A stretch of 64,000 nucleotides of DNA from Pachyseris speciosa (lineage: Eukaryota > Cnidaria > Anthozoa > Scleractinia > Pachyseridae), in NCBI GenBank assembly GCA_016490735.1, contig JAEMWC010000116.1, positions 1,030,001 to 1,094,000 on the forward strand. Direction: 5' to 3'. Positions 45,530 through 54,443 of the stretch are shown here, one piece after another. Position 1 is the first letter of the stretch. Each line of letters opens with the position of its first letter. The position numbers were made by a program, and so were the translations under genes. The notes beneath the pieces were generated by a model. It did not search any database and was not told the origin of the DNA. It saw nothing but the letters and a program-made list of their open reading frames with translations.

Positions 45530-48412
45530 AATAAATGTGTTAAATAACCACCATTTGGTCAGAGAAAATTCTGACTCGATCGAACGGCTGGAATTATCTA
45601 CTCGCGAAAAACAAGTGCAAATTTTCTGCCTGTTCGGGTTTAGTCATTGGTTAAAAAAAAAAACTCAATCTGCTTTAGTTAAAAAGTGTATTTCTCTGAT
45701 ATTCAAAAAGCTTTCGGTCATTATTAGGTTGTTCTGACTTGTGTTTCGTGTACCGGGATCACTAATTTGTTAACTAGGTATACCTATCGATAGAGTGCCA
45801 ACGAGACTGAAACACTCAAATCATCTACATATATCCATTCACTGTGATTATTTACAGCTACCGTGAAATGATGACCGACACAACGTACCATGGCTTTGAG
45901 TTCACAACTTTCACCTACAGTACCGGTTAAAAGTAAGTTGATCCTCGTTCCTCGATTCCTGCGAGTTTCGAGCATCGAGGATCGAGGCTCAGCTATCGAG
46001 AATCGAGTCGAGGATCGCGTCTCCGAGATAATGAGCTTGTCGCTTGACTGATCACTCGATAGACCTTTCGAGCAAATCGGGATCACATCTTGAAAAGCAA
46101 CTTGGAGCAATTACAAAATACTCGTCCACATCGTTTACATATTCCTTCAGCTACTCGAAGGAAGGCAAACGATGTAAGAGTAGTCTTTCAGTACGCGATA
46201 TGTTTCTAAAAACGCAAACCTCTTACAACTGACAGATGGGCCGCGATTCGCAGAAATCAACGCTTGAGAAAGAACATTGGCCAAGGACTGACCACACCAC
46301 TACAATATCTCGCAATAAGTAACAAATGTTCGATGAAGAAAACTTGGCCAACCTCTAAAGTGTATCTGAGTGTCGCATGTTTTTGTCAGACACGCATAAT
46401 TTTAACATTCGATACGCGCAGGTGTGACCGGTACCGATTAATGTTCACTCTTAATGGTGCTCGTTCGTAACTTTATTTCGTTGAAACAGGGTTTTCTTCG
46501 ACCGTTCTTAGGAATAAATCTTACAATGTAACTCCTCCAAACTAGAGACACAAATGTGTGTAATTCGTTATGGTATGCAAATTTTCTGTTCTCACGCGCG
46601 TTGTCTGTCAAGTCTATTTTTAATTCGATGTTTTCTTTGTGCTATTTTTGGCCGAAGAGTGAAGTTCATCTCGGCGACGTTTCTATCCAAATTATACACG
46701 TATTTCACTTCGGATGTTTCCTCGGAGTTTTTCTAGTGTTCCCATCGAACGTTTGTCAATTTATTTATTTCAAAGGCCTGGAGCGATTTTGATAAGCCAC
46801 CATGTGTTGTTTCAGTCCTCGTGGTTGTTACGTTTATAATTATGAGCGGCTTTGGAAACTTGTTCGATCAACCGCACCAGCCTTTAATTCCTTACGCTTG
46901 CCAAGCGACTACTGGCTAGCGACTACGCTATTCGCCTACTTGTACACTGTGCATTGTCGTCGAGAAATAGGCTGCTAATTCTTGAAATTTTGATCGCTTT
47001 TGATGAGTGTCCGCGATGAACCGCAGCGATCTTGATTCGTTGAACGAACGGCCATACATTGTATGAACGTACATGTAGCATCGGAATTTTTATGCAGAAA
47101 AAAAACACAACGCTGTAACTTCGAATGAAACTGAATGTCTTTTGACCTTGTTTTTTTTAATGCAGTATCCGATATTTCCTCGAGAAGTACACCGTGTCCT
47201 CAAAACATAAAATGACTTTTGACAGTATTTGACTGCGCTGTCCTTTAGCGTGAATTCGTTGCTTGAGCGGAAACTGTTGTAGTGTCTTTTTGTCCATACA
47301 GAACAACTGTGTCCTTTCCTCAAGAACTCGAAAAGTCTCCAAACAAACGCCGAACAAACCCCTCCAAAAGCCACAGAATCTCAGCGGGCAAAGATACGAA
47401 ACAAGCGGCAACGAAACTGAAGGAACGCTTGTGCGCCCAGTACCGCCTTTTGATTGGTTAACACCAAAATCTAACACGTCTTTTCATTGGTTCCAATGGT
47501 TCCGTCGTTGCAATTGGCTCAAACCAAAGTCTCAGGGGAATCTACATTACATCAGTTTACACTTTTTGAAGCTCGATCGAGAATTTTTCTGCCTATTGCC
47601 ATTTCTTGCGCGGCTCTATTCTGCTGCCGCCTCGCCATCCGAGCGTCTTCGCTCGGATGGCTCGTTGGCAATTACAAAAGGCAATCGAAAATTGCTTTAT
47701 CTGATAAGATTAGCGTCTTCCCGAGCATTGAGACGGCACGAGAGAATGATTCAAACACCTGCTATAGGAATTCACATAAGTTCAAAGACTCTTCGTGGTT
47801 GCTGTGTAAAAATTTTCGCTTTCATTCCCTGACACTTTATGTCTTCGCGTATCTGAATGCTAAATAAAGGTCAACAAATGATCATGGTGTCATATGTTCA
47901 ATCAAGCGTAACGCGGTGAGAAATAAAGATAATCATCTCCTGTGAAATGCGCCTCCGACAATTTTCAGTTTTAAAAGATTTTGAATCGTCGACAGCCTCT
48001 ACAAAATATACCTCACTTACTTTGCCTTCGTTCTGAGCTGCTGTACTTCGAGCAAAATAATTTTGAACAAACTTTGGCTCACAAAATGTGCGTTTCGTTA
48101 ATACCATATGCAAATAAGAGGATAGTTTGTTTCGTCTGTATGCAAATTTTTAGCGTCTGCTCACAGAATATCCGGCCGGTTTTTCACGGTTTTTCCAGTC
48201 AGTTTATCGGTGACAATTTAAAAGCAGCTGTGATAGGTTATTTGCTTGTTTATTATAACAACGGCATGGACAACAGCCTTTTGAATTCTTGTTTACTGTT
48301 TTTTTTTTATCCTTTGTTAACCACATGCGTATGCAAATTAGGGAAGCGATCAAGAAACAAAAGGTTCCGTGTATAATACGCAGTGCAAATTTCATTCAAT
48401 GGTTCAATGGTT
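45530..48412. other. Intergenic, no gene recognised
   Basis: Contains an ATCGAG-rich patch at 45950-46025 (CGAGGATCGAGGCTC and variants) and several short open frames without motifs. A CCGTGTATAATACGCAG phrase near 48367 resembles the motif pair at 45466-45502 in the same orientation. No complementary end was found. Confidence 0.4.
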
Positions 48413-48578
48413 CAATGGTTCAATTCATTCAATGGTTCTCCAGAACTCGACCATGCAATTTCAAAACTGACCATGTAACTTTTCTAACTCGATGATATTG
48501 AAAGACATTTGGACCAGGATTTACAACTCGATAGGCTTTTGGCAGCAACGGCTTGCCATAGATTCCGCCATCTTTATG

Positions 48579-48840
48579 GAGTGAATGCTGAGCTCCCAAT
48601 ACTTTTGCACAAATCAACTCGAACTCCAACTCCAACTCCAACTCCAACTCCAACTCCAACTCCAACTGCAACTCCAACTCCAACTCCAACTCCAACTCCA
48701 ACTCCAACTCCAACTCGAACTTGTAGAAAAAATTTTTTTGATTTAGTGATGTCCCTTTGAAGCCACCGTAGGAATGCCTTCGATTGCCTCGAGTAAAGTT
48801 ACTATGTGCACTTCGAGAAATTTGTCACAGCGGAAAGCGG
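48579..48840. repeat. Duplicated block, copy 1, with long (CAACTC)n
   Basis: From GGAGTGAATGCTGAGCTCCC through about 100 bp of CAACTC hexamers to CACAGCGGAAAGCGG. The adjacent copy at 48841-49050 differs mainly in hexamer number. Confidence 0.85.
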
Positions 48841-49050
48841 GGAGTGAATGCTGAGCTCCCAATACTTTTGCACAAATCAACTCGAACTCCAACTCCAACT
48901 CCAACTCCAACTCCAACTCCAACTCGAACTTGTAGAAAAAATTTTTTTGATTTAGTGATGTCCCTTTGAAGCCACCGTAGGAATGCCTTCGATTGCCTCG
49001 AGTAAAGTTACTATGTGCACTTCGAGAAATTTGTCACAGCGGAAAGCGGG
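48841..49050. repeat. Duplicated block, copy 2, with short (CAACTC)n
   Basis: A direct tandem copy of 48579-48840 with a hexamer run of about 45 bp. The sequence outside the hexamers appears identical. Confidence 0.85.
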
Positions 49051-49281
49051 GCCATGGAAACGAGACATTGAAAAAACGAAAGGAACAAACAGCATTTTAT
49101 AACCGGTTCCAGCCTTCAGCTGGCCCCGGTAATAATGGTAATAGGACTGAGTGGAGTACAATTCAGGGAGTAATCGAGAGAGTGTTTCAAATTGGCCCAG
49201 CGCGTAGTGCGAGGCTCATTTGAAACTACGAGCACGATTGCCCCTGAATTATACGACACGAAGTCCGATTACTAATTAATT

Positions 49282-49965
49282 AGGGCCATTTATACGGGAG
49301 GAAATAAGACGCGACTTACATAGGACGCGAACTGTACCGTTTATACCTTCGCGTCCTACATAAGACGAGAAGATCTCGTATAAATGGTTCGCGTCTTATT
49401 TTTGATACAGCTTCGCTTACCCGCCAAGATGGAGCGCTGTAGCAAGAAACAAAAGCGTGCTCTCCTGTTATGTTAAGAAGAGACTTTCTCAAAGATTTTT
49501 TTCTTATGAAGACCACGCCGTAGTACAAAGAAATCAATAGAAATCCGAGAAGAGTCGGAAGAAAGCGATATACGGATTGGTGCGACTGATGGCAGGTTAA
49601 AGAAGGAAGGTGCTGAATTCACTTTTGGCTCTCCCGGCCATCTTTTGCAAAGCTTTGCAACCAATTACGCTATCTAATCATAAGACAAGCTCATGTTGCT
49701 GTTGTTTTTATGCAAGCGCACTTGCAGTTCACGTCTTATTTAGGACGCGAAACCATTTATACGAGGAAGTTCACGTCTTAATTAAGACGCGGACAAAATA
49801 AGAACAGCTGAAAACCCTGTTCTAAGATAAGACGCGTCTTATGTAAGACGCGACTTAAATAAGACGCGAACGCTTATTTCGTACCATTTATACGATCAGT
49901 TCGCGTCTTGTTTAAGTCGCGTCTTACATAAGACGCGTCTTATTTTCTCCCGTATAAATGGCCCC
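49282..49965. mobile_element. Foldback element E (word AAGACGCG)
   Basis: A 684-bp element with ends AGGGCCATTTATACGGGAGG and CTCCCGTATAAATGGCCCC, flanked by AATT (49278-49281, 49966-49969) rather than TTAA. AAGACGCG/CGCGTCTT recurs more than fifteen times, concentrated near both ends. The terminal phrase recurs as GTATAAATGGTTCGC, AACCATTTATACG and TACCATTTATACG. The central 250 bp is ordinary sequence. Confidence 0.8.
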
Positions 49966-49969
49966 AATT

Positions 49970-50700
49970 GTGTCAGTCCATAACAAGTGACAAACTCGAG
50001 AATTTAAGATTTGTTTCTGTAGTCTTTTCTCTGAGAAAAACTCACTCACTCGTTTGATTCACTGTATTTTTAACTTCAACAACTGTATAGTTTTCTTTCA
50101 TTTCAAGGCTCGAAGTCAAAGGTCGTCAAAATCTGAATAAAAGTCATTGGATCAGTTTAAAATTTCATCCACGTTTATTTTCAATGTGGACCTGTCAACC
50201 TACTCTAGATACTACTTTTCTTGATTTTGACGGGCCAGCATGGGCTAGGTAGTTAAAGTTTATTGTTAAACTCTTGTTTAACTCTTTTTAGTTAAATAAA
50301 TTAATTTCTTCGGGTCATTCTGCATTTATTGCATTCCGCATAATTATGCCATGCCGCAAGTTATGCCACGTGCCATTCTGCAAACTTCCTGCTTTTACCC
50401 TCACCGGTTATTTTGCTGAAGGTGGCAATGTAATGTGTTTGCTCATTAATCCTATTGTTTTGTGACGTTCTCGTTCTCGTTGCCGTCGTCTTCTCGTCGT
50501 CCTCGCCCAGCTTATCGTCACAGAACCTTTTCCAAAGGTGTACTAAAAATAGCCAGTAATGAGTTTGTTAATTTGAGTCAATACTAGTTAATCATTGTTT
50601 AAATATGAAATATTATCTGACATGAATATCATCAGACAGGAAAGTGTTGGCTTTGAAAAGGTTAAGTTGTGGAATTTTATGGATCTTGTTCTTTCTTCAG
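49970..50700. other. Intergenic/5' region of the galactosyltransferase gene
   Basis: No coding motif. It ends in TTCTTTCTTCAG at 50700, a good splice acceptor. The galactosyltransferase therefore probably has an upstream non-coding exon that I cannot place. Confidence 0.5.
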
Positions 50701-50758
50701 TTGAATCGAGGAATGCTTCGGAGGACCTACAGAAAGCACTGATCACCAAGCACCGAAA

Positions 50759-51850
50759 ATGAAATCTCTCGTCTCTCCATTTTCCGTAACAGCGACTTCA
50801 TGTTTGTTTCTGTGCATAACAGTTTCGCTGTCGATGTTGTGCATTTCGCTGTGGCTAACAAGTCAAGGTTTAACAACCTACGTTGAGACTATGAAAATCA
50901 AACTAAAAGAAGAAGGCCAGATCAGCAAGATTTCCTCTGGATCTTCAAACGTATTTTTACCAACTGGTCATGAGAGACCAGACGAGCATGAAGCCATTTC
51001 ACACAGCGCCGACAATACCGAAGACGCTTTCTCAAACTCCTGGCACGAAGTTCGTAAACATCGGACTCGTTTGCTGACTCGCACGAAATGCCTCCAGAGC
51101 TTGTTTTTGGTTATTCTCGTCTCGAGCTCTGCCGAAGCTTACAAAAACCGCATGGCTATTAGGCATACGTGGGGAACTGACAACGCTCTGCACCGGAAAT
51201 GGAAAACGGTGTTTCTCATCGGGGAAGGAAACAGCGTTGCAGTGTCGGATCGCATCTCGCGCGAGGCACAAATATTTGGCGACATTATTCAAGGCGATTA
51301 TACCGAAACATTCGCTAATAAAGTATTCAAGATTCAGTCAGGTTTTGAATGGGCTTCCGAATACTGCAGTTTCCAGTATCTGCTAAAAACTGATGACGAT
51401 GTCTTTGTGAATATTCGAAGTCTTGTAACTTTCCTGAGCGGAGAAGGCGCACCGAAAAGTGAATTTTATTTCGGGAATTTAATGCACGGAAGTCCAGTTC
51501 TTCGCTCTGGCTTTTACGCCGTTTCTAAGGAAGATCACCCAGAGGATGTTTTCAAGGATTATTTGTCCGGAGGAGGGTATGTTCTTTCCAAGGATCTCGT
51601 ACAGAAATTTATCCAAATGTTTGATGTTGTGAAGCCTCTGAAAATTGATGATGCCTACATTGGGAAATTAGCAGCTGATATAGATGTCAAGCCCATCTCA
51701 ACGCGCTCGTTTTTTATGTATCATAACAAGTCCGCTTGTGTGTATGATGCCAATTTGTTTCTAGTCAGACCGGTTAATCACCAATGTATGGTCAAATTTT
51801 ACGACGAAAGCCAAAAAATTATGCTTTCGCAACCGATCGTTGACGTCTGA
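50759..51850 (+). CDS. Beta-1,3-galactosyltransferase family protein (GT31)
   Basis: A type II Golgi glycosyltransferase of 363 aa in a single coding exon, expected to add galactose (or N-acetylglucosamine) in beta-1,3 linkage from a UDP-sugar. A hydrophobic anchor spans about residues 13-34 after a short cytoplasmic tail. A stem of about 75 residues follows. Catalytic-domain marks are FLVILVSSSAEAYKNRMAIR, then HTWG (136-139), LLKTDDDVFVN with the metal-binding acidic triplet at 212-214, and YLSGGGYVLSKD (268-279). KIDDAYIG at 295-302 replaces the usual E-D-V-G motif, so the first acidic residue differs. The start is the first ATG after the acceptor at 50700. An AATAAA lies at 51975. Donor and acceptor specificity cannot be read from sequence. 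Confidence 0.9.
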   Translation: MKSLVSPFSVTATSCLFLCITVSLSMLCISLWLTSQGLTTYVETMKIKLKEEGQISKISSGSSNVFLPTGHERPDEHEAISHSADNTEDAFSNSWHEVRKHRTRLLTRTKCLQSLFLVILVSSSAEAYKNRMAIRHTWGTDNALHRKWKTVFLIGEGNSVAVSDRISREAQIFGDIIQGDYTETFANKVFKIQSGFEWASEYCSFQYLLKTDDDVFVNIRSLVTFLSGEGAPKSEFYFGNLMHGSPVLRSGFYAVSKEDHPEDVFKDYLSGGGYVLSKDLVQKFIQMFDVVKPLKIDDAYIGKLAADIDVKPISTRSFFMYHNKSACVYDANLFLVRPVNHQCMVKFYDESQKIMLSQPIVDV

Positions 51851-52619
51851 AGTAGTTTGTTTATTATTGTGTTTCCTCTATAAACCCATTTTACCACACC
51901 TGCGGTTTATCTTTTTGTAAATCAAATTTCACAAAATGCATAAAACTTATCTTCTCTAACTAGTATACAGTGATAATAAATTATTAAAACTGGAACTGTG
52001 AGCTGGAAGCCGATGATTATCTGGATTATTACCCTTTTTATTGTGTATTTGAGGTCAGTTGCCCTCGCAAGCACTTAGGCTAGATTGCAGAATACCCGGC
52101 CCACAGGTCAACATCAAGAAAGTTGACAAGCTGCATAAAATTATGCAAGGAATCGAAGGAAACTTATATGATATCGGTAAATGTGTAGAATTATGCCGTT
52201 TCAATGATTTGAATTTCTAAAAGGATCTGATTAACAAAGGCTTTTTACGGCGTGCCATTCTTATTTGTCAGCTTTACAGTCTTTCAGACTATAAAGAGCT
52301 CATTGTGATCGTCACGAAAGAGCTTATTTCGATAGCACAGATTGTCTTGCCCCGTTGTTTGGTCACGCTCCATTGTTCAATAGACAAAAGAGAGATTTTA
52401 TCCAACACAATACTGAATAGTTTGAGATCCCATTGAAGAAAGCTTTTGATATTGGACGGCTGTGGAACAAGGATCGGACAGGTCTCTGCAGGTGGAGGAT
52501 GACGAATGACGGATGGAAAATGAAAATGGAGAATAAATATAATAATTTTTTTCAACAGAATTTTCCCATTTATATCGCTACTTTTTCATCCGCTTTTTCA
52601 CTGTTTATATATTTTTTCA

Positions 52620-52715
52620 TCCGCATATTCCCTACCCTACGAGCAGAGGCCCTTCGATCTTCCTAGTTAAGTCAGTAAGAGGAAGGGACCTCTGCCGAAC
52701 CTTTACAGGCAGACG
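52620..52715. repeat. CCTCTGCTCG/AAGGGACC repeat fragment
   Basis: GAGCAGAGGCCCTTCGATCTTCC and GAGGAAGGGACCTCTGC form an imperfect inverted pair. Related sequence in longer form occurs at 57988-58215. Confidence 0.55.
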
Positions 52716-52793
52716 ATAACAGCGATGAACGAACCGAGCAGGTTTTCTTGTAAGCTTTGGGCGATGGGCTTGATTTTGTGAGTCGCTTTACAC

Positions 52794-53029
52794 TGTAACG
52801 ATACCGGATTTGTGACGTTGTATTGTGACACTAACTTGCGTGATCTTGATCTGTTTATAATAGTAGTGTAATCGACACCTCTGATTGCTCCACGCATATC
52901 GCGAGATCATAAGAATACTACTGATTCTTTGTAACTCGGAGAATCGACAAGCAGGCATTAAAATAGGAGTTGACAAGCACTTGCGTCTCTCTCTATATAT
53001 CGTTTCAACGTACGACATAAAACGTTACA
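52794..53029 (+). repeat. 5' LTR
   Basis: 236 bp, starts TGTAACGATACC and ends AACGTTACA (TG...CA). A near-identical copy is at 57221-57456. Confidence 0.95.
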
Positions 53030-53042
53030 TGGTGTCAGAAGA
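53030..53042 (+). other. Primer-binding site, tRNA-Leu type
   Basis: TGGTGTCAGAAG directly after the LTR is complementary to the 3' end of animal leucine tRNAs (with CCA), as in several Gypsy lineages. The tRNA assignment is from recall. Confidence 0.65.
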
Positions 53043-53055
53043 AACCTAAACCACG

Positions 53056-54378
53056 ATGCCGACAGCAGGGACATCTGAAGAAGCTACAGGAGAAGCTCCA
53101 GAAATTCTGCCCGCTCAGCCTGCGCATATATACATGCCTCCTGCTAACTTGCCACCGCCAAAAGCGCTTGTCATGGATGACAACGTAGCCACAAATTGGA
53201 AAGCGTGGAAGAAAGTGTGGTCGCGATATGAAATCGCCACAGGAATTTTCAAACAGGAGCCCCTGGTAAGAGTTTCCACGCTCTTGTCAGTTATTGGGGA
53301 AGATGCTACGAAAGCCTTCGATGCCTTTGAATGGGGAGAGGACGAAGATGAAACAAAAATAGAACACGTGCTGGCAAAGTTTGACGCACACTGCGAGCCG
53401 CGAACACAGGTGATCTATGAACGCTACCGATTTAATAATCGCAAGCAGGAGCCTGGTGAAAGTATCGCAGCGTACCTCACAGAGTTAAGAACGATCGCTA
53501 AAAATTGCCAACACGAGGACATTACCCCAGAGGAGATTTTGCGTGACAGGATCGTTTTAGGAATTCGAGACGACAGGATGCGTGAAAGACTGCTCCGATA
53601 CAATGATTTGACATTGCAAAAAGCCGTCGATCTCATCAAAGCAGCCGAACAAACCGAGCACCAAGTGAAGCTTATGGGTGCAAGTGCAACCGTAAATGTA
53701 TTAAAGCAGGGTCGCTCGAAAAGCAACAGACCGTCGATGCCATCGCGTGCAGCAAACAACAAACATCAAAAGCAATCATCGCGTGGTAATTGCGGCAGAT
53801 GTGGAACGACACACGCAAAGCAAAAATGTCCGGCATTTGGTCAGAAATGTCACCGATGTGGCAACATGAATCACTACCAATCGCTTTGCCGAAGCAAGAC
53901 TGTTGCTACCGTGCAAGTAGATGATGGACCTGATCAATATGAAATTTGTACTCTTGGAGAACAGCCCAGCCGTGCAAACAAAGCCCTGGTAAATTTGTAC
54001 GTTAACCGAAGACAGCCCGGAAATGAGGTCCGTTTTCAAGTGGACACTGGATCTGAATGCGATCTATTACCGCTGAAAGTGTACAAATCAATCACTGGAG
54101 ACGACACTGCCGAACGCCTCAAGAAATGCAACAAATCGATCGTTTCCTACACTGGTGAACGAAAACAGATCGCCGGAAAGATAAGCCTCCCAGTGTGGCA
54201 TAAGGACAGAAAGAAAACTCTGACCTTTAACGTCGTCAATGGCGATTATCAACCTATCCTATCACTCAACACAAGTATCGTGCTTGGAATCGTCACGCTA
54301 GCCGATTGTGACGTATTATCGCTCACGATATCGCCACAAAGCAACAGCGTTCGTGTTCTTCTGCCCATCAGACGTTGA
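53056..54378 (+). CDS. Gypsy gag and protease
   Basis: 440 codons. The N-terminal 200 residues form a retrotransposon gag region with ERYRFNNRKQEPGESIAAYL. Two zinc knuckles follow: CGRCGTTHAKQKC and CHRCGNMNHYQSLC. The aspartic protease has its active-site DTG in FQVDTGSECDLLP. The final residues (after about codon 428) are encoded by the inverted copy of integrase DNA starting at 54341, where the frame also stops, so the natural protease end is replaced. Confidence 0.9.
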   Translation: MPTAGTSEEATGEAPEILPAQPAHIYMPPANLPPPKALVMDDNVATNWKAWKKVWSRYEIATGIFKQEPLVRVSTLLSVIGEDATKAFDAFEWGEDEDETKIEHVLAKFDAHCEPRTQVIYERYRFNNRKQEPGESIAAYLTELRTIAKNCQHEDITPEEILRDRIVLGIRDDRMRERLLRYNDLTLQKAVDLIKAAEQTEHQVKLMGASATVNVLKQGRSKSNRPSMPSRAANNKHQKQSSRGNCGRCGTTHAKQKCPAFGQKCHRCGNMNHYQSLCRSKTVATVQVDDGPDQYEICTLGEQPSRANKALVNLYVNRRQPGNEVRFQVDTGSECDLLPLKVYKSITGDDTAERLKKCNKSIVSYTGERKQIAGKISLPVWHKDRKKTLTFNVVNGDYQPILSLNTSIVLGIVTLADCDVLSLTISPQSNSVRVLLPIRR

Positions 54379-54443
54379 ACCGGTGAGGTTCCTAGACCTT
54401 CTGACGGGGTGTTTCTCCAGTCTAAAAACGCTAGTAGAGGATC
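54341..54443 (-). repeat. 103-bp inverted copy of integrase sequence 56625-56727
   Basis: The 103 bases from GCAACAGCGTTCGTGTTCTT to CTAGTAGAGGATC are, as far as I can read, the exact reverse complement of 56625-56727 within the integrase region of the same element. The insertion lies between protease and reverse transcriptase and ends the upstream frame. Confidence 0.92.

Noticed and set aside
47263..47867. Two overlapping plus-strand open frames of 126-189 codons
   Set aside because: No family motif or repeat support, and neither has a plausible splice or upstream context. Treated as chance frames.
48429..48760. Open frames encoding Glu-Leu or Thr-Pro repeats on opposite strands
   Set aside because: They are translations of the CAACTC hexamer array. 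The same array is open in several frames by composition alone.
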